A stretch of DNA of 16,451 nucleotides from an uncultured Clostridia bacterium (GTDB lineage: Bacteria > Bacillota > Clostridia > Christensenellales > Borkfalkiaceae), in assembly GCA_905235815.1 (NCBI GenBank), contig CAJOMT010000055.1:1-16451 (forward strand), written 5' to 3'. The notes below the pieces were generated by a model. It had not been told where the DNA came from and did not search any database. It worked only from the letters and a program-made list of their open reading frames with translations. Made by a program: the position numbers and the translations under genes. Every line of letters begins with the position of its first letter. Positions within the stretch are counted from its first letter, which is position 1. Positions 6,410 to 14,440 of the stretch are shown here, piece after piece.

Positions 6410-8095
6410 TTAAGCCAATTTTTCTTTAAAGTTATTCGCAGACAAAAGCAATTCTCTCGCATGACTCTTAGCGATTTCACTGTTTTCTCCGCCAATTATA
6501 CGAATGATTTCTTCCACCTTTTCGCTTTCGTCTAAAATTTTAACAGAAGTATAGGTTTTATCGCCGTCCTCGTACTTTTCTATCTTTAACGAATTGTCCG
6601 CCATGGCGCATATCTGTGCCAGATGAGATATTGCGATGACTTGCGTTTTCGTGGATATTTTCGCAAATTTCTCCGCAACGATTCTTGCGACGTCTCCGCT
6701 TAATCCCACGTCTATCTCGTCGAACACGTAAGTCGATATTTCCTGATAATCGGAAATTATAACTTTCAGAGCGAGCATAAATCTACTCATTTCGCCGCCG
6801 CTTATTATCTTGGATAATGATTTTGGCGGCTCTCCCAAGTTTGCGGAAAACATAAACTCGATTTCGTCTGCCCCGTTTTCGGAATAAGGTGCGTGTTCCG
6901 TTTCGTAAAACGTTTTAAAATCGACGTAAAAATCGGCGTTTTTCATTCCCAAGTCGCACAACTGCTCTTTTACTTTTTTTGAAAATCCTTCTGCGCCTTT
7001 TTTTCTTAAATCAGAAAGTTTTCGGTATAAATCATTTAAGATAGTTTTATCTCTGGATATTTCGGCTGTAAGTTTAACTCTCTCTTCCTCGTAGTTTATG
7101 AGTTTATCGTATTCTTCTTGAGCCCTAAAAAGAAAGTTGTTAATTTCCTCTACCGTATTACCGTATTTTTTCTTTATATTCTTTATAATTTCAAGTCGCT
7201 TATTTACTTCTTCGATTTCAGCCTCGTCGAAGTCGCATTCGCCGATAAAGTCATCTATCGTTGCCGCAGCGTCGCTTAATTCCGAAACAACGCCGCTTAA
7301 TCGCTCTTTTAAATTAAAATATTTGTCGTCGAGATTTCCAATTGCACTTATTGAATGGATTGCGCTGTTTATCATATCTATTGCGCACTCGTCGCCCTTA
7401 ATTGCTGCGTTCGCAGCAGAAAGTGATTCGTTTATCTTCTCGACATTTTTAATTGTGTTATTTCTGGATATCAACTCCTCTTCTTCGCCCTCTTTGATAT
7501 CCGCTTCTTTTATTTCGTCTATCTGATATTTAAGTATATCAATTCTTATTGCCCTTTCGCTTTCCGTTCCACCCACCGAATTTAAACTCTTTTCAAGGGT
7601 TTTAAGCGAGTCGATCGTTTGCCTGATTTCACCTTTGATTGCAGATATTTTTTCGCCCGAAAATCTGTCCAGAACCTTTAATTGCTCGCTTTCTTTTAAA
7701 AGCGAATAGTGTTCGCTTTGCCCATGCACGTCGACGAGTAATGAAGTTACGGATTTAAGCATCGATAAGGTGTATGGTTCGCCGTTTACCCGTATGCTCG
7801 TCTTTCCGTCTGACGATAATTTTCTCGTAATAACGAGGTCGTCTCCGTCATCTTCCAATAGGCCCAAAGCGCTCTTTGCTTGTGGCGAAGCAGATAAGTC
7901 GAATACTGCGGACACTGCGCACTCGTTTTTGCCGTATCTTATCATCGTTTTATCCGCTTTGGCGCCCAAAACGAAATTGAGCGAATCTATTATTACGGAT
8001 TTTCCTGCGCCGGTTTCACCGGATAAAATATTCAAACCCGAAGTAAAATCTATAATCGCACTTTCTATCAAGGCGATATCGAGAGATTTAAGCAT
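6410..8095 (-). CDS. recN: DNA repair protein RecN
   Basis: This 561-residue SMC-like ATPase has the family's usual length. RecN gathers at DNA double-strand breaks and tethers ends for RecA-dependent repair. Walker A is GETGAGKS (26-33). A long charged helical region (about 150-390) forms the coiled coil. The ABC signature ISGGEMSRF starts at 431, Walker B VFDEID lies near 457-462, and the H-loop is ISHLAQ with H491. I start at ATG 8093-8095 (MLKSLDIALIE), the conserved RecN N-terminus. A longer frame to 8149 would run 53 bases into nadK. The start lies one base after the nadK stop, so translation is probably coupled; the ribosome site is weak. ArgR, usually just upstream in relatives, is missing. 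Confidence 0.96.
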   Translation of the reverse strand: MLKSLDIALIESAIIDFTSGLNILSGETGAGKSVIIDSLNFVLGAKADKTMIRYGKNECAVSAVFDLSASPQAKSALGLLEDDGDDLVITRKLSSDGKTSIRVNGEPYTLSMLKSVTSLLVDVHGQSEHYSLLKESEQLKVLDRFSGEKISAIKGEIRQTIDSLKTLEKSLNSVGGTESERAIRIDILKYQIDEIKEADIKEGEEEELISRNNTIKNVEKINESLSAANAAIKGDECAIDMINSAIHSISAIGNLDDKYFNLKERLSGVVSELSDAAATIDDFIGECDFDEAEIEEVNKRLEIIKNIKKKYGNTVEEINNFLFRAQEEYDKLINYEEERVKLTAEISRDKTILNDLYRKLSDLRKKGAEGFSKKVKEQLCDLGMKNADFYVDFKTFYETEHAPYSENGADEIEFMFSANLGEPPKSLSKIISGGEMSRFMLALKVIISDYQEISTYVFDEIDVGLSGDVARIVAEKFAKISTKTQVIAISHLAQICAMADNSLKIEKYEDGDKTYTSVKILDESEKVEEIIRIIGGENSEIAKSHARELLLSANNFKEKLA

Positions 8096-8096
8096 C

Positions 8097-8879
8097 TTAA
8101 CCCAATTTATTTTTGACTTTTGTATAAAAATTATATTCGCCTTCTGCAAGCAATAGTTTTTTGTCGCTCTTATATACTTTGATGCTATCGCCGGCAGTTA
8201 ACTTTGTCACCGGTCTGCCGTCAGTACTTAATATGCAGTCGGCGCTCGACTCGATAAGAGTTATTTCCGCTTCTGTTTCGTCGGCATAGACGATTGGCCT
8301 TGTGCTTAAAGAATGAGAACAAATAGGAGTCACTATAAAAGATTTCAAGTCGGGAGCAAGAATAACTCCTCCTGCCGAAAGCGAATAAGCAGTCGAGCCG
8401 GTTGGCGTAGATATTATTACTCCGTCCGATGAGAGATCGTAAACCGAATTTCCGCCTATTTTAAGTGAAATTTTACAAATTACCGACGCTCCTATAAAAG
8501 CCTTGTCACGTTCGACAACCGCATCGTTAAGAGCATAAAACACCTCGTTTTTGCATTTGATTGCAAGAACGCTCCTCTCGGTGAATTTAAGGGAATTATC
8601 GGCAATCAAACCGGCTAATTTCTTAACTTCATCAGGCTCGTATGCCGATAGAAAACCAAGCCGACCTTTGTTTACGGCTACGATTGGCACGTTATCGATC
8701 ATTGCGCGTTGAGCGGCGGCAAGAATAGTTCCGTCACCGCCGAAAACGACGATTAGGTCCGGACGAACGCTGAAATCCGTCAATATGAAATTTTCTATAT
8801 TTCGAGCGTTAAGCGCATTTATAAAATCGTCGACCGACTTATCTTTAACGCCTGTTTTTATAAAAATTCCTACTTTCAT
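8097..8879 (-). CDS. nadK: NAD kinase
   Basis: The protein has 260 residues and phosphorylates NAD at the 2' hydroxyl to give NADP in the cytosol, using ATP or polyphosphate. Visible family motifs are GGDG at 47-50 (catalytic Asp and nucleotide binding), NKGRLGFLS at 70-78, ALNDAVVERD near 125-135, and the substrate loop SDGVIISTPTGSTAYSLSAGG in the middle. The length is usual for Bacillota. The ATG (8877-8879) overlaps the tlyA stop by four bases (ATGA), and recN starts one base after its stop, so it is an internal gene of a coupled operon. Confidence 0.96.
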   Translation of the reverse strand: MKVGIFIKTGVKDKSVDDFINALNARNIENFILTDFSVRPDLIVVFGGDGTILAAAQRAMIDNVPIVAVNKGRLGFLSAYEPDEVKKLAGLIADNSLKFTERSVLAIKCKNEVFYALNDAVVERDKAFIGASVICKISLKIGGNSVYDLSSDGVIISTPTGSTAYSLSAGGVILAPDLKSFIVTPICSHSLSTRPIVYADETEAEITLIESSADCILSTDGRPVTKLTAGDSIKVYKSDKKLLLAEGEYNFYTKVKNKLG

Positions 8880-9646
8880 ATCTCTTTTATAATTTTCTCT
8901 ATATATTTAAAATCAATCGAGTCGCCGCCCGACTTTTTCCATAAAATCAAGTATTCTCTGTTTTTATCGCTTTTGATTGGCGCATTTGTAAAATTTATCG
9001 GGGTTAAACCCAAATTCTTACCGAAATCGTAAATTTTTTTTACGGCGTCCACACGTTTATTGGGATCCGTTACTATTCCGTTTTTATTTAAAGCGCTTTT
9101 ACCGCATTCAAACTGAGGTTTAATTAAAGTTATCGCTACCGCACCGTCTTTTAATATATCGTAAATCGGTTTTAATATATAAGTCAAGGAAATAAAACTC
9201 ACGTCGCATACGGCACCGTCCGTCTTTTCTCCCAAAGTATGCTCATCGAGATATCTTGCATTAAAATTATCGATGACTTTAACTCTTTCGTCCGCCTTTA
9301 AATCCTTTGAAAGAAGGCTTTCTCCCACGTCGATTGCATATACGAACCTTGCACCTCGGCGCAAAAGGCAGTCTGTAAATCCTCCCGTGCTCGCCCCGAT
9401 ATCCGCAAATGTAAGATTTTCAACGTTTAAATCGAAATCAGATAATGCTTTTTCGAGTTTATAGCCGCCGTTCGAAACAAAATCTTCATTTTTTGAAATT
9501 GAAATATCATCGTTATCGCCGACTTCAACCGAAGATTTCAATGCAATTTTGCCGTTTAGCGATACTTCGCCCCGTCTTATACCTTCGCTCGCCTTATTTC
9601 TCGAAGAATATGCCCCGATTTTATATAAGTAAGCGTCTAATCTCAT
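8876..9646 (-). CDS. tlyA: TlyA-family rRNA (cytidine-2'-O)-methyltransferase
   Basis: The protein has 256 residues: an N-terminal S4 RNA-binding domain (about 1-60, MRLDAYLYKIGAYSSRNKA) and an FtsJ/RrmJ-like methyltransferase domain with the AdoMet motif ADIGASTGGF (81-90). The catalytic-type residues appear as K63 in GGYKLEKAL and the later IKPQFE. TlyA methylates 16S and/or 23S rRNA and in mycobacteria sets capreomycin sensitivity. The old name hemolysin is probably misleading. The Bacillota gene (yqxC) normally lies between dxs and argR; here its neighbours are folD and nadK, with four-base overlaps on both sides. Confidence 0.93.
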   Translation of the reverse strand: MRLDAYLYKIGAYSSRNKASEGIRRGEVSLNGKIALKSSVEVGDNDDISISKNEDFVSNGGYKLEKALSDFDLNVENLTFADIGASTGGFTDCLLRRGARFVYAIDVGESLLSKDLKADERVKVIDNFNARYLDEHTLGEKTDGAVCDVSFISLTYILKPIYDILKDGAVAITLIKPQFECGKSALNKNGIVTDPNKRVDAVKKIYDFGKNLGLTPINFTNAPIKSDKNREYLILWKKSGGDSIDFKYIEKIIKEI

Positions 9647-10500
9647 TTATTTACTTCTACTTTTCTTTTGCCGGCAAGGTACGTATTATAAAGAAGCATC
9701 GTTATAGTCATCGGCCCCACTCCGCCCGGAACGGGAGTAATCAAAGAGGCTTTTTCGGATACTTTTTCAAAATCAACGTCGCCGTATAATTTCCCGTCTA
9801 CCCTGTTCATTCCTGCGTCTACGACGACTACACCGTCTTTTACCATATCTTCGGTTATGAGATGTTTCTTACCGACAGCGCAAATCAAAATGTCCGCTTG
9901 CCTCGTAATATCAGATAAGTTGCTTGTCTTGCTATGGCAGACCGTAACCGTGCAATCCTCTTTTAAAAGCATCAGAGCCATAGGTTTACCTACAATATTG
10001 CTTCTTCCGACGACTACGGCATGTTTTCCGCACAGTTCAACGTTATATGCTTTTAACAGTTTAATAATTCCGAAAGGCGTGCATGAAAATACGGCGGAAT
10101 CGTCGAATTTCGCAAGTTTTCCGATATTGCCGTCCGAGAATCCGTCAACGTCCTTTTCGTCCGGAATAAGTCTCAAAACGGATTTGGAATCTAAATGTTT
10201 CGGCAACGGTAGTTGAACTAAAATTCCGTCGATATCGCTGTCTGCGGCGTACTTCTTTACCTCGTTTTCGAGTTCGGCTTGAGAAATATTCTCGTCGAGT
10301 TTTACCGTAAACGAACTTATCCCAACCTCTAAACACGCCTTTTCTTTATTTTTGACGTATATTTCCGAGGCCGGGTCATTTCCGACGATTATAACGGCAA
10401 GGTTTAACGTCTTGCCGTATTTTTCTTTTAATTCGGCTATATTTTCCTTTAATTCTTCTCGCATTGAAAGCGAAACTGCCTTGCCGTCAATGATTTTCAT
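9643..10500 (-). CDS. folD: Bifunctional methylenetetrahydrofolate dehydrogenase/cyclohydrolase FolD
   Basis: The protein has 285 residues from ATG 10498-10500. FolD converts 5,10-methylene-THF to 5,10-methenyl-THF and then 10-formyl-THF, supplying one-carbon units for purines and formyl-Met. Motifs are Y48 and K52 in YVKNKEKACLEVG (the catalytic YxxxK), VQLPLPKHL, PDEKDVDGF, the NADP-loop GRSNIVGKPMALML and the PVPGGVGPMT signature near the C-terminus. GGAGA (10506-10510) sets this start; a frame extending to 10548 would add 16 non-family residues overlapping nusB. It overlaps the end of nusB by 14 bases and tlyA by 4. Confidence 0.96.
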   Translation of the reverse strand: MKIIDGKAVSLSMREELKENIAELKEKYGKTLNLAVIIVGNDPASEIYVKNKEKACLEVGISSFTVKLDENISQAELENEVKKYAADSDIDGILVQLPLPKHLDSKSVLRLIPDEKDVDGFSDGNIGKLAKFDDSAVFSCTPFGIIKLLKAYNVELCGKHAVVVGRSNIVGKPMALMLLKEDCTVTVCHSKTSNLSDITRQADILICAVGKKHLITEDMVKDGVVVVDAGMNRVDGKLYGDVDFEKVSEKASLITPVPGGVGPMTITMLLYNTYLAGKRKVEVNK

Positions 10501-10903
10501 CTGTGTTCTCCAAAAATTTTTTATACGACGCAAGTACGCCGTTCGCAAAATTTATGCCGTCTTTCGTCGAGTATTTGCGGACGAGAGTTACTGCCTCGTC
10601 TATGGATACGACGCTCGGAATATCGTCAAAATATTTCAATTCGGCAAACGCAATTATCAATGCGCATTTGATAGTCGAATAGATCCTTTCTATGCTGTAT
10701 CCTATCGCAAATTTATCTATGTCGGCGTCGATTTCGCTCCTATGCTCTTTTATTACAGAGCGCAAGCTGTTTGCAAAATCAATATCGCTATCCGTCAATT
10801 TTAAATCTTCGTAAACTTCTTTTATAAAATCTTCGCCATTCGAATCGTTATAGAGTTCGGCATATAATATTCTGTATACCGCCTCTCTCGCATCTTTTCT
10901 CAT
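10487..10903 (-). CDS. nusB: Transcription antitermination factor NusB
   Basis: This 138-residue all-helical protein starts RKDAREAVYRILYAELYN, the typical NusB opening, with later DAVTLVRKYSTKDGINFANGVL matching the C-terminal helices. NusB binds boxA RNA with NusE (S10) to let RNA polymerase read through rRNA operons. GAGG lies about five bases before ATG (10901-10903). An RNA hairpin just upstream (10919-10945) may affect read-through from asp23. The order asp23-nusB-folD is conserved across Bacillota. Confidence 0.94.
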   Translation of the reverse strand: MRKDAREAVYRILYAELYNDSNGEDFIKEVYEDLKLTDSDIDFANSLRSVIKEHRSEIDADIDKFAIGYSIERIYSTIKCALIIAFAELKYFDDIPSVVSIDEAVTLVRKYSTKDGINFANGVLASYKKFLENTDENH

Positions 10904-10918
10904 ATATCCTCAAAACGT

Positions 10919-10945
10919 GGCGACAGTCTGGATAGACCTGCCGCC
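10919..10945 (-). terminator. GC-rich hairpin between asp23 and nusB (attenuator or weak terminator)
   Basis: GGCGACAGTCT (10919-10929) pairs with AGACCTGCCGCC (10934-10945), with one bulged base, one G-U pair in minus-strand RNA, and a 4-base loop. The minus RNA then reads ACGUUUUG before the nusB ribosome site. Four U's are few for a full terminator, so partial termination, processing or RNA stabilisation is more likely. Confidence 0.45.
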
Positions 10946-11006
10946 ATATATTATCTTCTATGTATTTCGACCGAAAACTTGCCTGATAAAATCTTCGGCT
11001 TAAAAA

Positions 11007-11360
11007 TTAATCAACGTTTTCTTCCGGGAAAATTACGCCGTTCACTTTTACGTCGATTGCGCCCATTTTATACTTGGACATCGACTCGACGTTGTGCTTG
11101 ATATTCTGCTGAATGTTATACGCAACGTCCGGAATGGAATAACCGTAATATACGTCTACCGTTACCTTGACGGTTATGGCGCCGCCGACCATTTCTACCT
11201 TAATATCGTCGGAATTCTTTTGAACTCGTTTCTTTTTAGCTTGCACGGCAACGCCTTCTACGCTCTCCACGGCAAGACGAACTATTCCCTTAACGATTCC
11301 TACGTTATATACTACTTTACCTTTGCTTTCTCCGTCGACGCGATTCTTGTTGTAAGACAT
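11007..11360 (-). CDS. yqhY: Asp23/Gls24 family envelope-stress-type protein (YqhY-like)
   Basis: The protein has 117 residues covering one Asp23 domain: GKVVYNVGIVKGIVRLAVESVEGV (about 14-37), a central beta segment, VYYGYSIPDVAYNIQQNIKHNVE, then VNVNG-like VKVNGVIF near the end. The position before nusB identifies it with B. subtilis YqhY. That protein lies after accBC and influences acetyl-CoA carboxylase activity in B. subtilis. Here accB and accC are absent and spoIIIAH is directly upstream. GAGGTG precedes ATG (11358-11360). It has its own strong promoter and begins the asp23-recN transcript. The family is certain; the exact role is not. Confidence 0.9.
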   Translation of the reverse strand: MSYNKNRVDGESKGKVVYNVGIVKGIVRLAVESVEGVAVQAKKKRVQKNSDDIKVEMVGGAITVKVTVDVYYGYSIPDVAYNIQQNIKHNVESMSKYKMGAIDVKVNGVIFPEENVD

Positions 11361-11386
11361 AAAGCACCTCTTACGATTTAAGTTTA

Positions 11387-11416
11387 TCCGAGCGGAGTTA
11401 AGTTCTCCGTAGCGGA
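11387..11416. repeat. Paired short palindromes in the asp23 leader
   Basis: TCCGAGCGGA (11387-11396) and TCCGTAGCGGA (11406-11416) are near-identical direct copies, and each is itself a TCCG/CGGA palindrome. They lie in the 5' leader between the asp23 start site and its ribosome site. In RNA, the inner halves can also pair as CGGAG/CTCCG. They may be an operator pair or a leader structure. Confidence 0.4.
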
Positions 11417-11437
11417 TATATATAATATATTTACTAT

Positions 11438-11466
11438 ATTATATCACATATAAATCGATTTGAAAA
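11438..11466 (-). promoter_or_regulatory. Extended -10 sigma-A promoter of asp23-nusB-folD-tlyA-nadK-recN
   Basis: On the minus strand TTTTCA (11461-11466), a 17-base spacer, and TGA followed by TATAAT (11438-11443) form an extended -10 promoter with a 4 of 6 -35 box. The start should be near 11431, about 70 bases before the asp23 ATG. It begins 7 bases after the spoIIIAH stop, separating housekeeping transcription from the sporulation operon. A 10-base inverted repeat (ATATAATATA 11420-11429, TATATTATAT 11435-11444) spans the -10 and start. Confidence 0.7.
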
Positions 11467-11472
11467 GTGTTT

Positions 11473-11952
11473 TTATGAAATTGATTGAATATAAACGTTT
11501 TCGGGCGATAAATTTAATTCTTTATTGCAAACGGAATATATCAATACGGCGTCGTCTTGACTGAATTTTTCGTCCCTTACGATGACGCTCACGTTATCCG
11601 ACGTCATGCCCAAAGTCACTGCCACATCCTTGTAGCCGTATGCTTTTATAAGGCTTTCGAGCAAATTTTCTTTCTCATTGATTTCGGTCAATTTCAGTTT
11701 CATCGAAAGCGCCTCGCTTACGACTTCGCTTTCCTCGCTACTTGCAATAATTTCGTTTAACTGTTCGAGCTGCTTCGAGCGCGAAGTGTTTTTCGTGGTT
11801 TTTATTTCCGAAAAATAGTTTGCGGTAGTTACCGTTTCAGGTTTCTGTGTTCCTCCGACTACTGCGGACGACAGCACGAAATTGAGTACGGCAGTTGTTA
11901 CAAGTAAAGCGATCATGCAACTTAAAACGATGATTTTTTTCTTCTTTGACAT
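11473..11952 (-). CDS. spoIIIAH: Stage III sporulation protein AH
   Basis: The protein has 159 residues with a single N-terminal membrane anchor (about 7-29) and an exported C-terminal domain of the ring-building YscJ/FliF type (about 90-159). SpoIIIAH, in the mother-cell membrane, binds forespore SpoIIQ across the intermembrane space to form the channel and hold the engulfing membrane. Between them, residues 40-90 are polar and helical. It is shorter than the 218-residue Bacillus protein, mainly in the linker. AAAGGAG lies before ATG (11950-11952), the strongest ribosome site in the operon. It is the last gene of the operon; no terminator is obvious before the asp23 promoter. Confidence 0.9.
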   Translation of the reverse strand: MSKKKKIIVLSCMIALLVTTAVLNFVLSSAVVGGTQKPETVTTANYFSEIKTTKNTSRSKQLEQLNEIIASSEESEVVSEALSMKLKLTEINEKENLLESLIKAYGYKDVAVTLGMTSDNVSVIVRDEKFSQDDAVLIYSVCNKELNLSPENVYIQSIS

Positions 11953-11974
11953 AGAAATTCTCCTTTAAATAAAT

Positions 11975-12448
11975 TTATTGATTTAAGATTTGAATCTTAT
12001 CGCATGTTATTCCGAGAGTCGTCGTCGCAGCGTCTAAAAGCGCCATCTTTACTCTGATATTGTCCGCTCCTTTAGCGACTATCAAAACTCCGGTTATTTC
12101 GGGATAAACTTCCCTTAAAATTATAGGTTTTCCACCCACCAGAACGGGCGACGTACTTGTAGTCGTCTTGCCGTTTTCGGTTACGCTCTTTTCCTCTTTT
12201 GCTATCTCCGTAGCAATGCCCGACGACACGGTAATAACTACCGATACTTTACTTGCACCCTCCACTTTCGAAAGAACTTTCTCGAGTTTTTCTTCCATTA
12301 CAGATACATATTTATCAGTGTCCGTTTCGCCCGCAGTCGTTTTGGCGCTTCCTCCAAACGTGAAAAGCAATACCGCTATTACTGCAATTAAAAGAATTGC
12401 GACGACGATATATTCGAATTTTAATTTACCCTTAAACCATTTAACCAT
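11975..12448 (-). CDS. spoIIIAG: Stage III sporulation protein AG
   Basis: The protein has 157 residues from ATG 12446-12448: a basic N-terminus, one membrane segment (about 12-31) and an exported domain with KVSVVITVSSG and a C-terminal KILIQ-like KIQILNQ. SpoIIIAG oligomerises into the large ring of the SpoIIIA channel by a ring-building motif. It is shorter than the 229-residue B. subtilis protein, whose extra beta insert is reduced here. A GTG six bases further upstream (12452-12454) is an alternative start; neither has a strong ribosome site. Translation is likely coupled to spoIIIAF, which overlaps by 8 bases. Confidence 0.9.
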   Translation of the reverse strand: MVKWFKGKLKFEYIVVAILLIAVIAVLLFTFGGSAKTTAGETDTDKYVSVMEEKLEKVLSKVEGASKVSVVITVSSGIATEIAKEEKSVTENGKTTTSTSPVLVGGKPIILREVYPEITGVLIVAKGADNIRVKMALLDAATTTLGITCDKIQILNQ

Positions 12449-12896
12449 ATACACTCAAAATATCGCCGTCTATGGACAGCTTGTCGGATATGTAATTTTT
12501 AATTACACTAATATTTATATGCTCGTAATTTTCATCGATAACCAAATTACTTAAATAAATTTCAACTTTGGTAATCTCTGTATTACAAACTTCGACATTT
12601 ACCTTTTCAGCCACCAGATCGCAAATGAGAAGTTCGTTATATAGAAGCGATTCATAATATGATTTCATATTTTTCTCGACATAAAAAACGACGGAATCGT
12701 CCTTATAATTTTCAAAACTATCAAAATTTACGGCGCTTGAAATATCTAAATTCGCAATAGGTTGTATCATTACGGCTAAAAAAATTATCGACAAAACGAC
12801 TTTAACCGTTCCTTTAAGTTTCCCCGAAGGAATAATTAGTTCGGCGATCGTCAGCCCTACCGCAACTACGAGTACGGAAATTACGTAAGCGGTCAT
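12441..12896 (-). CDS. spoIIIAF: Stage III sporulation protein AF
   Basis: The protein has 151 residues with two N-terminal membrane segments (about 4-21 and 27-45) around the family-typical LIIPSGKLKGTVKVVLSI, then an extramembrane domain of about 100 residues with a ring-building-like fold. It is a component of the SpoIIIA complex in the mother-cell membrane; its exact role is unknown. The length is close to the 206-residue Bacillus form less part of its tail. ATG overlaps the spoIIIAE stop by four bases. Confidence 0.88.
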   Translation of the reverse strand: MTAYVISVLVVAVGLTIAELIIPSGKLKGTVKVVLSIIFLAVMIQPIANLDISSAVNFDSFENYKDDSVVFYVEKNMKSYYESLLYNELLICDLVAEKVNVEVCNTEITKVEIYLSNLVIDENYEHINISVIKNYISDKLSIDGDILSVYG

Positions 12897-14059
12897 AAGA
12901 TAACTTGTGACGAATAGATCATCATAACGAATAAAATCAAATACATAAGCGAAATCATCAAAATTGCTGCGACCACAAAATTAAGCGATACGCATATCCC
13001 TTTTATAAATTCGTTAGCCCTACCGTCGCCAAGGGGTTCGGTTACGGCATTGACGAGTTTTAAACAAAGAGAAAGCACGACTATTTCCAACACGGGTTTT
13101 AAAACGGACCCGAATATCAAAATTATCGCAAACACGCCAAGAGAATTTTTAATCAGCACGGCTGACGCCAAAATCATATCAAAGCCGTCTTTAATAAGCC
13201 CGCCGACAATCGGCACCGAACTGTTTATCGTATATTTGACTGCCCTTAATGATATGCCGTCATAGATACCCGCATTTAAACCTTTAACGGTAAGAAATAT
13301 CGAAAATATTGCCACGATAAGTCCTATTATCCATTTCAGAAGTCCGGACAAAAAATCGAGCAAACCCCTTAATTTTACAGATTTATTTATATTGGAAACA
13401 ACCCCTATAACCATCATAAAAACTATTGTCGGAAATATAAGGTTTTCAACTACTATTACGGCAATATTCGAAATAAATGCGACTGCGGGAGAATATACGA
13501 CAACGGACGATGACGTTCCCGTAACCGACATAAGAGTAAGAATTATCGGAAACACCGCCTGAACGGTTTTGGATATTCCGTCTATAGTTTCTTTGCCCGT
13601 TGTAAGCAAAGAATAAGCAATAGCCGTAACGGTACAAATTATTGCCGCATAGATAGCAAAATGCACTATATCCGAAATACCGTTACCCATAAGTTCAGGC
13701 CTTATCGCATTGGTAATACCGCTGAATACAAGCAAGACGAAAAGTACGATAAAGAGAGGCATTTTCTCTTTTACGCCTGACAGTAAAACGTTAAAAGCAT
13801 AACTCGATATCGATTGATAATCAAAGGCGGTTTCACCGCTTATTAACTGTTTTAAATAATCCGTTATATCCCCGTTTCCGGAAAGCGTTTCGGGTAAATT
13901 TTCATATAATTCGCCGAGTGCGCCTATATCTATACTTTCAAGCATTTCGTCAATCGTTTCGCCCAAATTCTTTTCGCCGTCGTCCGCAGCGGCGGACCCT
14001 GAATATGCGGCAATCAACAGCAGGGCTAATATAATCAAAAATATGTATTTCTTTTTCAT
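12893..14059 (-). CDS. spoIIIAE: Stage III sporulation protein AE
   Basis: The protein has 388 residues. A signal-like hydrophobic N-terminus (4-24, then SAAADD) precedes a soluble region (30-98) and about eight hydrophobic segments (about 100-120, 131-153, 166-181, 193-222, 239-260, 296-320, 322-340, 357-383). This matches the large polytopic SpoIIIAE of about 400 residues, the likely membrane core of the channel complex. The family-typical stretch SVPIVGGLIKDGFDM (281-295) is present. Four-base overlaps with spoIIIAD and spoIIIAF place it inside the operon. Confidence 0.93.
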   Translation of the reverse strand: MKKKYIFLIILALLLIAAYSGSAAADDGEKNLGETIDEMLESIDIGALGELYENLPETLSGNGDITDYLKQLISGETAFDYQSISSYAFNVLLSGVKEKMPLFIVLFVLLVFSGITNAIRPELMGNGISDIVHFAIYAAIICTVTAIAYSLLTTGKETIDGISKTVQAVFPIILTLMSVTGTSSSVVVYSPAVAFISNIAVIVVENLIFPTIVFMMVIGVVSNINKSVKLRGLLDFLSGLLKWIIGLIVAIFSIFLTVKGLNAGIYDGISLRAVKYTINSSVPIVGGLIKDGFDMILASAVLIKNSLGVFAIILIFGSVLKPVLEIVVLSLCLKLVNAVTEPLGDGRANEFIKGICVSLNFVVAAILMISLMYLILFVMMIYSSQVIL

Positions 14060-14439
14060 AACATACCGATTACGACTTCTATTAAATTTATTATTATCGG
14101 CATCGACATAGTTAAAACCAATATTTTCCCCGCAAACACTACTTTATCGGATATGCTCTTTAAACCGAAATCTTCGATTAAAGTCGAACTGAACTCCACG
14201 AGATACGATATTGCGATTATCTTGATAATAATCGCAAAAATATCCGAACTTAAACCCGAAAGTTCATAGAGTGACGAAAACAGTCCGAAAAATTCCACCG
14301 CATAGGATACCGACATCAGTAGCAATATGATTCCTGCGGCGACCGTTGCAAGTAACGTCATATCCGAATTTACAGACTTTAAATAAACTATCAAAATGGC
14401 GGAAATGATCCCGACTGCGATAATTTTATAAATATCCAT
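14056..14439 (-). CDS. spoIIIAD: Stage III sporulation protein AD
   Basis: This 127-residue membrane protein has four hydrophobic segments (about 4-20, 28-46, 67-84 and 100-123). Size and the KIIAISYLVEFSSTLIEDFG stretch (73-92) match SpoIIIAD, a small integral subunit of the SpoIIIA complex that resembles a fusion of SpoIIIAC-like hairpins. It starts one base after the spoIIIAC stop and overlaps spoIIIAE by four bases. Confidence 0.92.
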   Translation of the reverse strand: MDIYKIIAVGIISAILIVYLKSVNSDMTLLATVAAGIILLLMSVSYAVEFFGLFSSLYELSGLSSDIFAIIIKIIAISYLVEFSSTLIEDFGLKSISDKVVFAGKILVLTMSMPIIINLIEVVIGML

Positions 14440-14440
14440 A

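Noticed and set aside
7137..7526. 129-residue plus-strand frame inside recN
   Set aside because: Antisense to the RecN coiled coil; Ser/Ile/Phe-rich shadow composition. Similar shadows lie opposite nadK, folD, nusB, asp23, spoIIIAG and others.
8096..8149. Longer recN start at 8149
   Set aside because: It would add 18 residues unlike RecN and overlap nadK; the family N-terminus starts at MLKSLDIALIE (8095).
10501..10548. Longer folD start at 10548
   Set aside because: Extra residues overlap nusB and do not fit the family; GGAGA supports ATG at 10498-10500.
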